Source: Chloracidobacterium sp. (GTDB taxonomy: Bacteria; Acidobacteriota; Blastocatellia; Pyrinomonadales; Pyrinomonadaceae). From it: a stretch of DNA of 64,000 nt. The translations under genes and the position numbers were made by a program. Where the stretch lies: the NCBI GenBank assembly GCA_016716305.1, contig JADJWP010000002.1:434001-498000 (forward strand). Direction: 5' to 3'. Shown here piece by piece: positions 17,655-26,630 of this stretch; the stretch's first letter is position 1, and the number at the start of each line of letters is the position of its first letter. Under the pieces are notes generated by a model. That model ran no database searches and was not told where the DNA came from. It was given only the letters and a program-made list of their open reading frames with translations.

Positions 17655-19076
17655 TCACGGCTGCGTTACGATAAGCCGCATCTCGGTCATTTCTTCCATC
17701 GCATAGCGTACTCCTTCGCGTCCGAAACCCGAGTCTTTGACGCCGCCATACGGCATATTATCGACCCTGAAAGTAGGAACGTCGTTAATGATCACACTCC
17801 CGTATTCCAGATGCCTCGCTGCAAACGCGGCATTTCTGAGATCATTCGTGAATACGCCGGCCTGCAATCCGAATCGTCCGAGGTTTGCCATCGCGACAGC
17901 ATCCTCAAAATGCGAGAATGGTTCCACGACAGCGATCGGTGCGAATGCTTCTTCGGCAACGACTTTTATCGCAGGCATGGTCTTCGTCAGAACAGCTGCG
18001 TCGAGCATTTTTCCGCTGCGCGCTCCGCCGCTGACGAGCAACGCTCCGCCATCTACCGCTTCCTTGATCCAGCTTTCAGCCCGGATAGCGGCATGCTCGT
18101 CGATCATCACGCCGATCTCGGTCGCCTCATCGGACGGATCGCCTTTCTTAAGGTTTTTGGCGCGTTCGGCAAACGCGGCAAGCCATAGCTCATATTGCGC
18201 CTCGTGGACGAAGATCCGCTGGACCGAGATGCACACCTGTCCGCTATACGCAAAGGCGCCGATCAGGCATTTCCTCAGCGAGGCCTCAGTATCGGCCGAT
18301 TCATCGACGATCACCGAGGCGTTTCCGCCGAGTTCGAGCGTCACGAACTTTTTCGCCGCTTTCGCCTTAATGTCCCAACCGACCGGTGCGCTGCCGGTGA
18401 ACGATATCATGTCGATCCGATCGTCGCGGAATGCGGTATCAATGTGAGAGACACTCATCGGTACGACCTGAAGCGCGTCTTTGGGCAGGCCGCTTTCCAA
18501 AAATACCTCACCGAGCAGCAAGGCTGTGAGCGGCGTACGGTCGCTCGGTTTTATGATGATCGCGTTTCCCGATGCCAGCGCCGGTGCGACCTTATGGGCG
18601 ACCAAATTGAGCGGGAAATTGAAAGGCGTGATGCCGTAAACTACGCCCCGCGGGATTCGCAGTGTATGCGCCGTCTTTCCGCGTCCGATCGCTTGAGTAT
18701 CGACCGCAACGACCTCGCCGATAAACCGCTCGGCCTCACCGGCGGCCCAAGAAAACGTTGCGATGCAGCGTTCGACCTCGCCTCGGGCGTACCTTATCGG
18801 CTTTGCCGATTCCACAATGATCGTTCTGATAAATTCTGCTTTTCGACCTTCGATCGCGGCGGCGATCGTCCTCAGGCCCTTAGCGATTTGAGATCTTGAA
18901 AGTCCCCCCATCGCGGTCGCACCTGACATTGCGTATCCGATCGCGGCCTCAAATTCCCCTTCGTTCGCCGAATGAACCTCCGCCACCTTTTCGCCGTTAT
19001 GCGGTGAGACGATCTCGATCTGTTCGGTCGCCGATCTCCACTCTCCACCGATCAATATCTTCTTAGGTTCGCTCAT
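17655..19076 (-). CDS. NAD(P)-dependent aldehyde dehydrogenase
   Basis: Member of the aldehyde dehydrogenase superfamily that oxidises an aldehyde to the acid. The 473-residue protein shows TPFNFPLNLVAHKVAPALA, the cofactor motif FTGSAPVG, the general-base Glu in LELGGNA and the catalytic Cys in SGQVCISVQR. The C-terminal segment MPYGGVKDSGFGREG is also typical. The overall text is closest to the lactaldehyde / succinate-semialdehyde / non-phosphorylating glyceraldehyde-3-phosphate group, but substrate is not decidable here. It is monocistronic as far as can be seen, 48 bases upstream of the penicillin acylase gene on the same strand. Confidence 0.92.
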   Translation of the reverse strand: MSEPKKILIGGEWRSATEQIEIVSPHNGEKVAEVHSANEGEFEAAIGYAMSGATAMGGLSRSQIAKGLRTIAAAIEGRKAEFIRTIIVESAKPIRYARGEVERCIATFSWAAGEAERFIGEVVAVDTQAIGRGKTAHTLRIPRGVVYGITPFNFPLNLVAHKVAPALASGNAIIIKPSDRTPLTALLLGEVFLESGLPKDALQVVPMSVSHIDTAFRDDRIDMISFTGSAPVGWDIKAKAAKKFVTLELGGNASVIVDESADTEASLRKCLIGAFAYSGQVCISVQRIFVHEAQYELWLAAFAERAKNLKKGDPSDEATEIGVMIDEHAAIRAESWIKEAVDGGALLVSGGARSGKMLDAAVLTKTMPAIKVVAEEAFAPIAVVEPFSHFEDAVAMANLGRFGLQAGVFTNDLRNAAFAARHLEYGSVIINDVPTFRVDNMPYGGVKDSGFGREGVRYAMEEMTEMRLIVTQP

Positions 19077-19237
19077 CTCTAAGACTATTTTCGAGGATTT
19101 TGCTGGCCGTACCGCCGTCCGATAGTTCGAAAGATCCCGCGATGAACCAAGAACTTATTTTCATCCGTCGCCCTTCGATCCCTGCTCCGATCGCTGTTTG
19201 CAAAATGGCGCTTCGCGAATTAAACTCTCCTAAGCGT

Positions 19238-19314
19238 GCACCCGTAGCTCAGCTGGATAGAGTATCTGACTTCGAATCAGAGGGTCGCAAGTTCGAATCT
19301 TGCCGGGTGTACCA
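19238..19314 (+). tRNA. tRNA-Arg (anticodon TCG)
   Basis: Cloverleaf of 77 nt with CCA encoded. Acceptor GCACCCG pairs with CGGGTGT (the first pair is G-U). The D arm is GCTC/GAGT, the anticodon stem TCTGA/TCAGA with loop CTTCGAA (anticodon TCG), and the T arm GCAAG-TTCGAAT-CTTGC. It reads CGA codons. It stands alone between the aldehyde dehydrogenase promoter and the end of the M15-like pair. Confidence 0.96.
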
Positions 19315-19404
19315 TTTCCCTCACGACGTCGTCCTGCTTTATGTCAGATCGCTGAACTTCAAGGCTACATTGCCGAATTCCGACTCCTCGCTCATCGAAC
19401 GCCA

Positions 19405-20346
19405 TTACATATCCGGGACCCAGAAGGTTCTCCCGCCGCTCGAAAGCTTTTTGAGCCCTAGTCCCGACAGTTCGCTTTCCTTTACACCGAGAAAGGTAAA
19501 ATGCGGAAGGTCGGATGCAACGGTCTGAAACCATCCGTTCTCAGCCATGATCGAGCGTATAGCGGCATTGTCGTGCTGTTCGCAATCGAAGGCCAGCAAT
19601 GAAAGGTGCTGTGAGGTTCCCGGCGGCGCGACCGAGTAGATTATCGATTTCGAAAGATCCTTTGCGAAGAAGATCCCTTTCTCTTCCAGCTTGAGGACTT
19701 CGGTCACCTGGTCAAACGTGGCCATCGCCTTGATGCGGTCGGCGTCAGCCTGGCTGATCTTTCCTTTGGCGGTCCAATGCTTCAACGCCGGATCGACGCG
19801 GCTGTTCCATAAGCCGACCGTCTCGCTGTAGGTCCGTTTTGCCGAATCGGCCCCGCGCGGCGTGATCTTTTGCCCGGCGGCAGCCGCAGCTTTGACGGCA
19901 TTTTGCAGGCCATCCATGGCGGCCGCCTGCAGCTCCATCGAAAAACTTCCGATCATTTCACGCCTTGTTTTCAATGTCGATTGAAATGCCGCGACCTCCG
20001 ATTCGTTCCTGAATACGACCTTTTTCGGCGGAGTTACACCGCCGCGGGCCAGGAAGACCGCACCGTATTCGCGAAGTAGTTTCGTGCCGACATCGTCCGC
20101 CGGCTGTTCGAATCCGTCAGGCAGGTTTGCCTTAAAACCGGTTTTCGTCTTCTCCGTTTCTGCGCTATTGGCGTTGTTCGTCTTATTCGTGTTCATTTCG
20201 CGGTCGGCGTTTGTCCTATTGGCGGCGGGTTCGGTCCGATAGTTCGTCGGAGGATCGTAATTCGGCCGTGTCGGTTCTTTCCAGCAGCCAGTCAGCATTC
20301 CTGAAACGATCGCGGGAGCAAGGGCGACTAATAAACGGTTCTTCAT
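19405..20346 (-). CDS. Lipoprotein with M15-like (VanY/DD-carboxypeptidase) zinc peptidase domain
   Basis: A 313-residue predicted lipoprotein (lipobox LTGC, Cys21) with an Asn/Thr-rich linker to about residue 70, then a domain shared with the neighbouring gene. The spacing of potential zinc ligands fits family M15 (SxHx6D ... [DE]xxH): GTSQHLSLLAFD supplies His247 and Asp254, and SDLPHFTFLG supplies Asp279 and His282. The ITPRGADSAKRTY segment may carry the substrate-binding Arg. M15 enzymes trim peptidoglycan peptides. The usual Gly of HxxGxAxD is Leu here, so the assignment is by pattern. The gene begins one base after the preceding paralogue, at the end of the hut operon. Confidence 0.75.
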   Translation of the reverse strand: MKNRLLVALAPAIVSGMLTGCWKEPTRPNYDPPTNYRTEPAANRTNADREMNTNKTNNANSAETEKTKTGFKANLPDGFEQPADDVGTKLLREYGAVFLARGGVTPPKKVVFRNESEVAAFQSTLKTRREMIGSFSMELQAAAMDGLQNAVKAAAAAGQKITPRGADSAKRTYSETVGLWNSRVDPALKHWTAKGKISQADADRIKAMATFDQVTEVLKLEEKGIFFAKDLSKSIIYSVAPPGTSQHLSLLAFDCEQHDNAAIRSIMAENGWFQTVASDLPHFTFLGVKESELSGLGLKKLSSGGRTFWVPDM

Positions 20347-20347
20347 A

Positions 20348-21220
20348 TTATCTTTCGAAATTCGGGATCCAGAACGTGAATCCTTCCTTTACGGTCGCGA
20401 CAAGTCCTCGTTTAGGCAACTCGTCTTCGTCAAGTCCGAGATAAGTGAAATGCGGTGTGTCGTCGATGATCGTCTGAAACCAGCCGTGTTCGTTCAAGAT
20501 CGACCTTACTTCTTTGCTGCCAAATTCCGCGACATCGAGAGCGATCATCGAAAGATGCTGCGATGTTCCCGGAGCGGCGACGGAGGAAAAGATCGAACGG
20601 TTGAAACCGGTGCTGAACCAGATCGAGTCCTTTTCCCATTCGATGACCCTGGCAACCTGATCGATGGTCTCCATCTTCGCGGCGGCGGCCGCGTCGTCAG
20701 CACTGATCTTGCCGCGAGCGACCCAATGTTTGAGCGCCGGGTCGAAACGCGATTTCCAGATCCTGAATGTGTCGGCGTAGCTCCGCTTCGATGCTGAGGC
20801 TCCACGTGGTGTGATAGACAGCTTTCGTTTTGCGGCCGCCGCACGTGCCTTCATCAGCGCATCCATCGCATCGGCCTGCAGTTCGACCGTCCGTTCACCG
20901 ATGACCGCGGTCCTCGAACTGACGCCCGCCTGAAATGCCGCTACCTCGTCTTCGTTGGCAAACACGCATCGGTCGGGAAAACGGACGTCTGAGGCAGCGA
21001 TGAACATAGCTCCATAGTCCTTGAATACCCGCTTCGCCACCACGCTGGTGTCGATCGGGCAGATCTCGCTGAGGTCACGTTTTTTTGCCGCCAGGCGCTT
21101 CTCGACGTATGCGCGAAAATCAACCGTCTTCGCCTCCTGGGACGCCGAGGGAACGGCTAAAGCGCCGCCGATCAATACGACGGCAGCGATGGCATTGAAT
21201 ATCGATCTATGATTTTTCAT
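20348..21220 (-). CDS. Secreted M15-like (VanY/DD-carboxypeptidase) zinc peptidase homologue
   Basis: Paralogue of the following gene, 290 residues, with a cleavable signal peptide (ending near VPSASQ) instead of a lipobox. Shared blocks include ITPRG, the S-F/V-DPALKHW segment, APGTSQHLSMIALD (His222, Asp229), HGWFQTIIDD and TPHFTYLG (Asp254, His257). The His-x6-Asp and Asp-x-x-His spacing matches M15 metallopeptidases. Its ATG directly follows the hutH stop codon (TAA then ATG), so it is translated from the hut message. A role in periplasmic peptide or peptidoglycan trimming is inferred from the fold pattern only. Confidence 0.78.
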   Translation of the reverse strand: MKNHRSIFNAIAAVVLIGGALAVPSASQEAKTVDFRAYVEKRLAAKKRDLSEICPIDTSVVAKRVFKDYGAMFIAASDVRFPDRCVFANEDEVAAFQAGVSSRTAVIGERTVELQADAMDALMKARAAAAKRKLSITPRGASASKRSYADTFRIWKSRFDPALKHWVARGKISADDAAAAAKMETIDQVARVIEWEKDSIWFSTGFNRSIFSSVAAPGTSQHLSMIALDVAEFGSKEVRSILNEHGWFQTIIDDTPHFTYLGLDEDELPKRGLVATVKEGFTFWIPNFER

Positions 21221-22765
21221 TTATTCATTGCCCCGGCCGAAAACAAATTCGCGGACGATCCTGAGCGCGGAATTCATGTGATTCTTCATATATTCGTCTT
21301 TTTGTACGAACGGGATATCCGTCCGAATTCGCTCGTAGATCGCCTTCGTCCCGTCACCGAGCTGTTTGTCTCTGCCGATCGCATCTCTTCTGAAATCGAC
21401 GCCTTGTGCCGCGCAGAAAAGCTCGATGGACAATATCTGGGCCAGATTCTCCGATACCTGCCGCAGCTTCAAAGCCGCCGTTGCACCCATCGAAACATGG
21501 TCTTCGACATTCGCCGAACTTGGGATGGTATCTACGCTCGCCGGGTGTGCCAGTACCTTGTTCTCGGTGCACAGGGCCGCCGCCGTATATTGAACGATCA
21601 TGAAGCCCGAATTCAGGCCGCCGTTTGGCGTCAAGAATGCCGGCAGAACGTGTGCGTTCGAAGCCTCGTCGGTAAGCCGCATGATCCGCCGTTCGGAAAT
21701 ATTACCGAGCTCGGCGAGCGCGATCGTCAAATAATCGAAGGCAAGAGCAAGAGGTTCGCCGTGAAAATTACCGCCGCTGATCACTTCGATATTGCCTTCT
21801 TCATCCTGAAATATCAGCGGGTTATCTGTGACCGAATTGAGTTCGATCTTTATCAGCCACTCGGCATACGCAACCGCATCGCGGCAGGCTCCGTGAACCT
21901 GCGGCATACACCTGAGTGTGTATGCGTCCTGGACGTTTGCGGGATCGAACCCCCGGACAAATTCGCTTCCGTTAAGAATCCGCCTCAGGTTGCGCGCACA
22001 TTCGACCTGTCTCGGATGCGGCCGGACCGAATGAACTCTTTCGTCAAACGCCGAAGCCGTGCCATGAAGCGCTTCGAGGCTGAGAGAGCCGGCAACATCG
22101 GCAAGTTCAGCAAGCCTGATCGCCTTTGCCGTCTCAAGCAGACCGATGGCCGTCATTACGGTCGTACCATTGGTCAGTGCTAGTCCTTCCTTGGCTTTGA
22201 GAGTAACCGGTTCAAGGCCGGCACTTATTAGAGCATCGCCGCCGTTCATCGTTTCGCCGATGTATTCCGCCTCGCCCTCACCTATCAGGACACACGCAAA
22301 ATGGGCAAGCGGGGCGAGATCACCGCTGGCGCCGAGGCTTCCCTTTTCAGGTATGACCGGATGAACACCGCGGTTCAGGCATTCGAGGATCAGTCCGAGC
22401 GTCGCAAGCCGTATTCCCGAAAAGCCGCGGGACAGAGTATTCGCACGGATCAGCATTATCGCCCGCACGGTCGGTGTATCGAATGGGTCGCCGACACCGA
22501 CCGCATGGCTCAGAACAATATTTCGCTGCAGTTCCTCTACCTGCTCGCGGCCGATGATCTTGTCTTTGAAAGCTCCGAAACCCGTGGTGATACCGTAGGC
22601 AACCTCTCCGCGTTCGAGCAGCCGATCGACCGCCGCCGCCGCCCGATTGACATTCGCCTTCGCCCGCTCATCAAGCACCACGCGCGGCTCGCCCGGCCGC
22701 CCATAGGCAACCGCCAGCACCTGCTCAAAGGTCAGGCTTTCGCCATCAAGGACAATTTCGTTCAT
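21221..22765 (-). CDS. hutH: Histidine ammonia-lyase
   Basis: First enzyme of histidine degradation: removes ammonia from L-histidine to give urocanate, in the cytoplasm. The 514-residue protein carries the Ala146-Ser147-Gly148 triad, in GSLGASGDLAPLAH, that cyclises into the MIO electrophile, at the family position. ITTGFGAFK and SSANVEDHVSMG are also typical. ATG 22765 is chosen: it overlaps the upstream stop as ATGA and has GGAAAAG ahead of it. An in-frame TTG at 22774 is less likely. It lies in a packed operon with hutI upstream and two M15-like genes downstream. Confidence 0.96.
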   Translation of the reverse strand: MNEIVLDGESLTFEQVLAVAYGRPGEPRVVLDERAKANVNRAAAAVDRLLERGEVAYGITTGFGAFKDKIIGREQVEELQRNIVLSHAVGVGDPFDTPTVRAIMLIRANTLSRGFSGIRLATLGLILECLNRGVHPVIPEKGSLGASGDLAPLAHFACVLIGEGEAEYIGETMNGGDALISAGLEPVTLKAKEGLALTNGTTVMTAIGLLETAKAIRLAELADVAGSLSLEALHGTASAFDERVHSVRPHPRQVECARNLRRILNGSEFVRGFDPANVQDAYTLRCMPQVHGACRDAVAYAEWLIKIELNSVTDNPLIFQDEEGNIEVISGGNFHGEPLALAFDYLTIALAELGNISERRIMRLTDEASNAHVLPAFLTPNGGLNSGFMIVQYTAAALCTENKVLAHPASVDTIPSSANVEDHVSMGATAALKLRQVSENLAQILSIELFCAAQGVDFRRDAIGRDKQLGDGTKAIYERIRTDIPFVQKDEYMKNHMNSALRIVREFVFGRGNE

Positions 22766-23130
22766 CTTTTCCAAAACTCTGTCCGATTTTTATTCGTTCG
22801 ATATTGATATTCGCGCCAGTCAATAATTTTGTTGTCATCGAACTTGATCCATACAGTGCCGTGATAAATATGGGTTCCCTTGTAGGTATATTCCGCACAG
22901 CCGAGTTGCCGAGATTCGTCGAAGATAGCGTTGTGAAATTTGCAAGACTGCGGCTTAGCGTCGTCGTCCTCGAAAAATCTTAACAACGATGCATTGTCCC
23001 GAAACGTGTAGTTCAGCCCATCTGAGTAAAACAATTTGCCGGCAAACTTTGCGGCAACGCTTTTATAATCTCGCGTTGACCAGCCTCTCGCCATTTCCTC
23101 CAACATCGATGAAAACTCGTTGCTCGTCAC
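22762..23130 (-). CDS. NTF2-like / SnoaL-like small protein within the hut operon
   Basis: A 122-residue protein with the length and pattern of the NTF2-like cone fold: an N-terminal helix (MLEEMARGWSTRDYKSVAAKFA), aromatic beta strands and a C-terminal strand IIDWREYQYRTN. Members often bind small ligands or are enzymes, and no specific function is evident. It starts with GTG overlapping the hutI stop (GTGA) and its stop overlaps the hutH start (ATGA), so it is translationally coupled on both sides and likely serves histidine utilisation in some way. Confidence 0.8.
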   Translation of the reverse strand: MTSNEFSSMLEEMARGWSTRDYKSVAAKFAGKLFYSDGLNYTFRDNASLLRFFEDDDAKPQSCKFHNAIFDESRQLGCAEYTYKGTHIYHGTVWIKFDDNKIIDWREYQYRTNKNRTEFWKR

Positions 23131-24401
23131 AGGCAGGCCTCACCGTTCTTGAAAACCTCATTGACCAAATTACCGCCAAATTCGTATGCTATCTGGCGAT
23201 AATCTTCACAATCACACATTAGAAAGTCTGCCCTTTTGCCAACCTCGATCGACCCGTGTGTATCTCCCAGACCGATCGAATATGCTGCATTTATCGTTGC
23301 CGCGTTCATCACCTCAGTCGGCTGCAGCTTCTGATACCTGCAAGCGATGGCCATCGCCATTGGCAACGAGGGGCACGGTGCCGAGCCGGGGTTATAGTCG
23401 GTCGTCAGCGCCACCGCACAGCCCGTGTCGATCATTTTCCTCGCGGGTGCAAATTGCATTTTGCCGCCGTTGAAATTCTCGGTCGGAATGACGACGCCGA
23501 CCGTATTGCTTGCGGCAAGAAACGTGATCTCTTCATCGGAGATCGCATCAAGATGATCGATCGAAACCGCATCGTGCTCGACCCCGAGCCGCGAACCGCC
23601 AAGATTGGTGAACTGATCTACATGCGCCTTCAGCCGAAAACCAAGCTCCTCGGCCGAGGCGAATATCCGCCTCGCATGCCCAACATCAAACGCATTCCGC
23701 TCGCAAAAGATATCGGCAAAGAACGGCGTGCCTTCGGCGGCAAAGTGCGAGCCCGAATACCAGTCCCACGCCCGCGGCAGCATCTCGCCGCAGATCAGTT
23801 CGACGTAGCCGTCCGGGTCATTCTTAAACTCCGGCGGAACCGCATGGGCCGCAAGAAACGTCGGCACAATTCTGATCGCGTGCCGCTTCTCCAATGCCTC
23901 GATCACCCGCAGCATCTTCAGCTCCGTCTCGGTGTCGAGCCCGTAGCCGGTCTTTATCTCGCAGACGGTGGTGCCGCATGCGAGCATCTTATCGAGCCGG
24001 CCGAGTGCCGCGTCGATCAACTCCTCTGCCGTAGCAGCCCGCGTATTCCGGACGGTCGAAATTATCCCGCCGCCCGCGGCCAGAATATCCAGATATGCCG
24101 AGCCCTTTATCTTTAGCTCAAACTCATTAAGCCGGTCGCCAGCGTAAACGATGTGTGTGTGCGGATCGACAAAGCCCGGGCATACGGCTCGCCCCTCGGC
24201 ATCGATCGTCTCATCTGAGGTAAATTCGGCAAGAATATCGGCAGAGCCGCCGACGCCGACGAATCGCCCGTCTGAGATTGCTGCCGCGCCGTCATAAATG
24301 ATGCCGACATCGAGCATCGCCTCGCCGCGTTTCGGTTTTCCGCCGGAAGCGCAGGTAACGAGCTGACCCGCATTGTGAACGATAAGGTCGGCGTGCGGCA
24401 T
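23127..24401 (-). CDS. hutI: Imidazolonepropionase
   Basis: Third enzyme of histidine degradation: hydrolyses 4-imidazolone-5-propionate to N-formimino-glutamate. The 424-residue amidohydrolase shows the metal motif DPHTHIVYAGDR, the substrate region GGGIISTVRNTR, AHVDQFTNLGG, the metal His in SIDHLD and TTDYNPGSAP. The start is immediately adjacent to the stop of the YciI-like gene, and the end overlaps the NTF2-like start. It is encoded opposite to hutU across a short shared promoter region upstream. Confidence 0.96.
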   Translation of the reverse strand: MPHADLIVHNAGQLVTCASGGKPKRGEAMLDVGIIYDGAAAISDGRFVGVGGSADILAEFTSDETIDAEGRAVCPGFVDPHTHIVYAGDRLNEFELKIKGSAYLDILAAGGGIISTVRNTRAATAEELIDAALGRLDKMLACGTTVCEIKTGYGLDTETELKMLRVIEALEKRHAIRIVPTFLAAHAVPPEFKNDPDGYVELICGEMLPRAWDWYSGSHFAAEGTPFFADIFCERNAFDVGHARRIFASAEELGFRLKAHVDQFTNLGGSRLGVEHDAVSIDHLDAISDEEITFLAASNTVGVVIPTENFNGGKMQFAPARKMIDTGCAVALTTDYNPGSAPCPSLPMAMAIACRYQKLQPTEVMNAATINAAYSIGLGDTHGSIEVGKRADFLMCDCEDYRQIAYEFGGNLVNEVFKNGEACL

Positions 24402-24887
24402 CTAAAGCGACTTCTTCGCGATCTTGCCGTGGGTTTCGGTCACCTGCATCAATGCCGCCGAACCGTACCACGGAACGTAGTCAACGATGAAAATTCCTGA
24501 CTTGATCGATGGATCGGTCTCGGCAAGCGCCTTTGCTTCGTCGATCGTCGTCACGGCCAGAATGAACAACCCGCGAAACGTCTTGTCATTCGAACCGAAC
24601 GGCCCGGCAATGGCGAGCTTGCCCTCGTTCGCAAGCCGCGTCATATTGGCAAAATGGCCTTCGAATGCCTTTTTCCGCTCGTCGCCTTTGACGATCGCGT
24701 CGTTCGGGCCGGTTTTTAGGATCGCCAGCACGTATTGCCGCATGCCGATATCATCAGCCCCGAGTTTCTTTGCCAGTTCCGCGTCATATTTTGGGTTTAC
24801 CTTGGTTTCCGGCGTTTGGGCTGACGATCCGGCCGCGATGGCGAGCAGCACTCCGGCTGCAATGATCATTATGCTCAAATGTCTCAT
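24402..24887 (-). CDS. Exported YciI-like (dimeric alpha-beta barrel) protein
   Basis: A 161-residue protein with a signal peptide (ending near SSAQ) followed by a YciI-like domain: RQYVLAILKTGPND, GHFANMTRLANEGKLAIAGPFG, FRGLFILAVTTIDEAKAL and SGIFIVDYVPWYGS. YciI-like folds occur in small catabolic enzymes, but the exported form has no assigned role. It is the first gene of the minus-strand hut operon, abutting hutI with no gap, and is divergent from hutU over 78 bases. Confidence 0.85.
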   Translation of the reverse strand: MRHLSIMIIAAGVLLAIAAGSSAQTPETKVNPKYDAELAKKLGADDIGMRQYVLAILKTGPNDAIVKGDERKKAFEGHFANMTRLANEGKLAIAGPFGSNDKTFRGLFILAVTTIDEAKALAETDPSIKSGIFIVDYVPWYGSAALMQVTETHGKIAKKSL

Positions 24888-24965
24888 AAGAACCTCGCAA
24901 TTATTTCGAAGATATTAGCACGTTTTCCGCCGGAGTGAATTTACGGCTATGATATTCCAAATGCT

Positions 24966-26630
24966 ATGAAACGAGAGATCCATGCCCCGACGGGAACCAA
25001 ACTCCATTGCAAGAACTGGCTGATCGAAGCCGCGTACCGGATGATCCAGAACAATCTCGACCCGGACGTGGCGTTTGACCCCGACAACCTTATAGTTTAC
25101 GGCGGTCGCGGCAAAGCGGCTCGCAACTGGGATTGCTTTGATGCGATCCTAACGAGCCTCAGCGAGCTGAACGAAGATGAAACCCTGCTTGTGCAATCGG
25201 GGAAACCGGTCGGCGTATTCAAAAGCCATACGGACGCGCCTCGCGTCCTGATCGCTAATACGAACATCGTCCCGCATTGGGCGACTCAGGAGCAGTTCGA
25301 CCAGTACGAACGCGACGGCCTGATGATGTACGGCCAGATGACCGCCGGTTCGTGGATCTACATCGGCACGCAGGGCATCCTGCAGGGAACGTATGAGACC
25401 TTTGGCTCGCTGGCCCGGCAGCACGGCTGGGGCGACCTGAGCGGCAGGCTCGTTCTGACCGCCGGCCTTGGCGAGATGGGCGGTGCACAGGCGCAGGCGA
25501 TCACCTTCAACGGCGGCGTCGGCATTCTTGTCGAGGTCGATCCGTGGCGGATCGAAAGGCGTCTGCAGCTGAAGCAGGTCGATGTGGCGGCTCGCGACCT
25601 CGAGCACGCTATCGAACTTGCCGGATCGGCGGTACAGAAACGCGAACCGAGGTCGATAGCGCTTCTCGGCAATGCGGCCGAGGTCCATTGGGAATTGATC
25701 GAAAAGGGCATCTACCCGGACGTCGTGACCGATCAGACGTCGGCTCACGACGTGCTTTACGGCTATATTCCCATCGGAATGTCGGTCGACGACGCAAACG
25801 AGTTCCGCAAAACGGATCCGGTAGAGTACGAACGCAGGGCGATGGACTCGATGTCACGCCACGTCGAGGCAATGCTCGAATTCCAGCGTCGCGGCTCGGT
25901 CGTTTTCGATTACGGCAACAATCTGCGTCAGCGTGCGAAAGACAACGGCGTCGCCAACGCCTTCGATTATCCCGGCTTCGTCCCCGCGTATATACGGCCG
26001 CTCTTCTGCGAGGGCAAAGGCCCGTTCCGCTGGGTCGCACTCTCGGGCGACAAAGAGGATATCTACAAAACGGACGAGGCGATTATGAACCTCTTTCCCG
26101 AGGACGATCATCTCGCCCGCTGGCTGACGATGGCTCAGGAACAGGTCGAATTTCAGGGCCTGCCCGCACGTATCTGCTGGCTCGGTTACGGAGCAAGAGC
26201 AAAGGCCGGTCTGAAACTGAATGAGATGGTCGCGAGCGGCGAGCTGAAAGCACCGATCGTCATCGGCCGCGATCACCTCGATTGCGGCAGCGTCGCCTCG
26301 CCGAACCGCGAGACCGAGGCGATGAAGGACGGCTCGGACGCCATCGCCGACTGGGTCTATCTCAACGCCATGATAAACGTTGCCGGCGGCGCGACCTGGG
26401 TCTCGCTCCACCACGGCGGCGGCGTCGGCATCGGATATTCGCTTCACGCCGGACAGGTCATCGTCGCTGACGGCACCCCAGAGGCAGCCCGCCGCATCGA
26501 ACGCGTCCTCACGACCGACCCCGGCATGGGCGTCATCCGCCACGCCGACGCCGGCTACGAAGATGCAATAGAATTCGCGGACAAGAATGACGTAAACATT
26601 CCAATGAGAGGTATCCCCAGTGAGCTTTGA
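24966..26630 (+). CDS. hutU: Urocanate hydratase
   Basis: Second enzyme of histidine degradation: converts urocanate to imidazolonepropionate using tightly bound NAD. The 554-residue protein is full length, with YGGRGKAARNW, TAGLGEMGGAQ (NAD binding), DQTSAHD, the essential Cys404 in RICWLGYGAR and GRDHLDCGSVASP. It is transcribed away from the hutI-hutH operon; the 78-base divergent spacer probably holds both promoters. Its 3' end overlaps the next gene by 11 bases. Confidence 0.97.
   Translation: MKREIHAPTGTKLHCKNWLIEAAYRMIQNNLDPDVAFDPDNLIVYGGRGKAARNWDCFDAILTSLSELNEDETLLVQSGKPVGVFKSHTDAPRVLIANTNIVPHWATQEQFDQYERDGLMMYGQMTAGSWIYIGTQGILQGTYETFGSLARQHGWGDLSGRLVLTAGLGEMGGAQAQAITFNGGVGILVEVDPWRIERRLQLKQVDVAARDLEHAIELAGSAVQKREPRSIALLGNAAEVHWELIEKGIYPDVVTDQTSAHDVLYGYIPIGMSVDDANEFRKTDPVEYERRAMDSMSRHVEAMLEFQRRGSVVFDYGNNLRQRAKDNGVANAFDYPGFVPAYIRPLFCEGKGPFRWVALSGDKEDIYKTDEAIMNLFPEDDHLARWLTMAQEQVEFQGLPARICWLGYGARAKAGLKLNEMVASGELKAPIVIGRDHLDCGSVASPNRETEAMKDGSDAIADWVYLNAMINVAGGATWVSLHHGGGVGIGYSLHAGQVIVADGTPEAARRIERVLTTDPGMGVIRHADAGYEDAIEFADKNDVNIPMRGIPSEL

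Noticed and set aside
19100..19528. Plus-strand open frame of 142 codons across tRNA-Arg
   Set aside because: It spans a complete tRNA and the end of the lipoprotein gene; no coding evidence.
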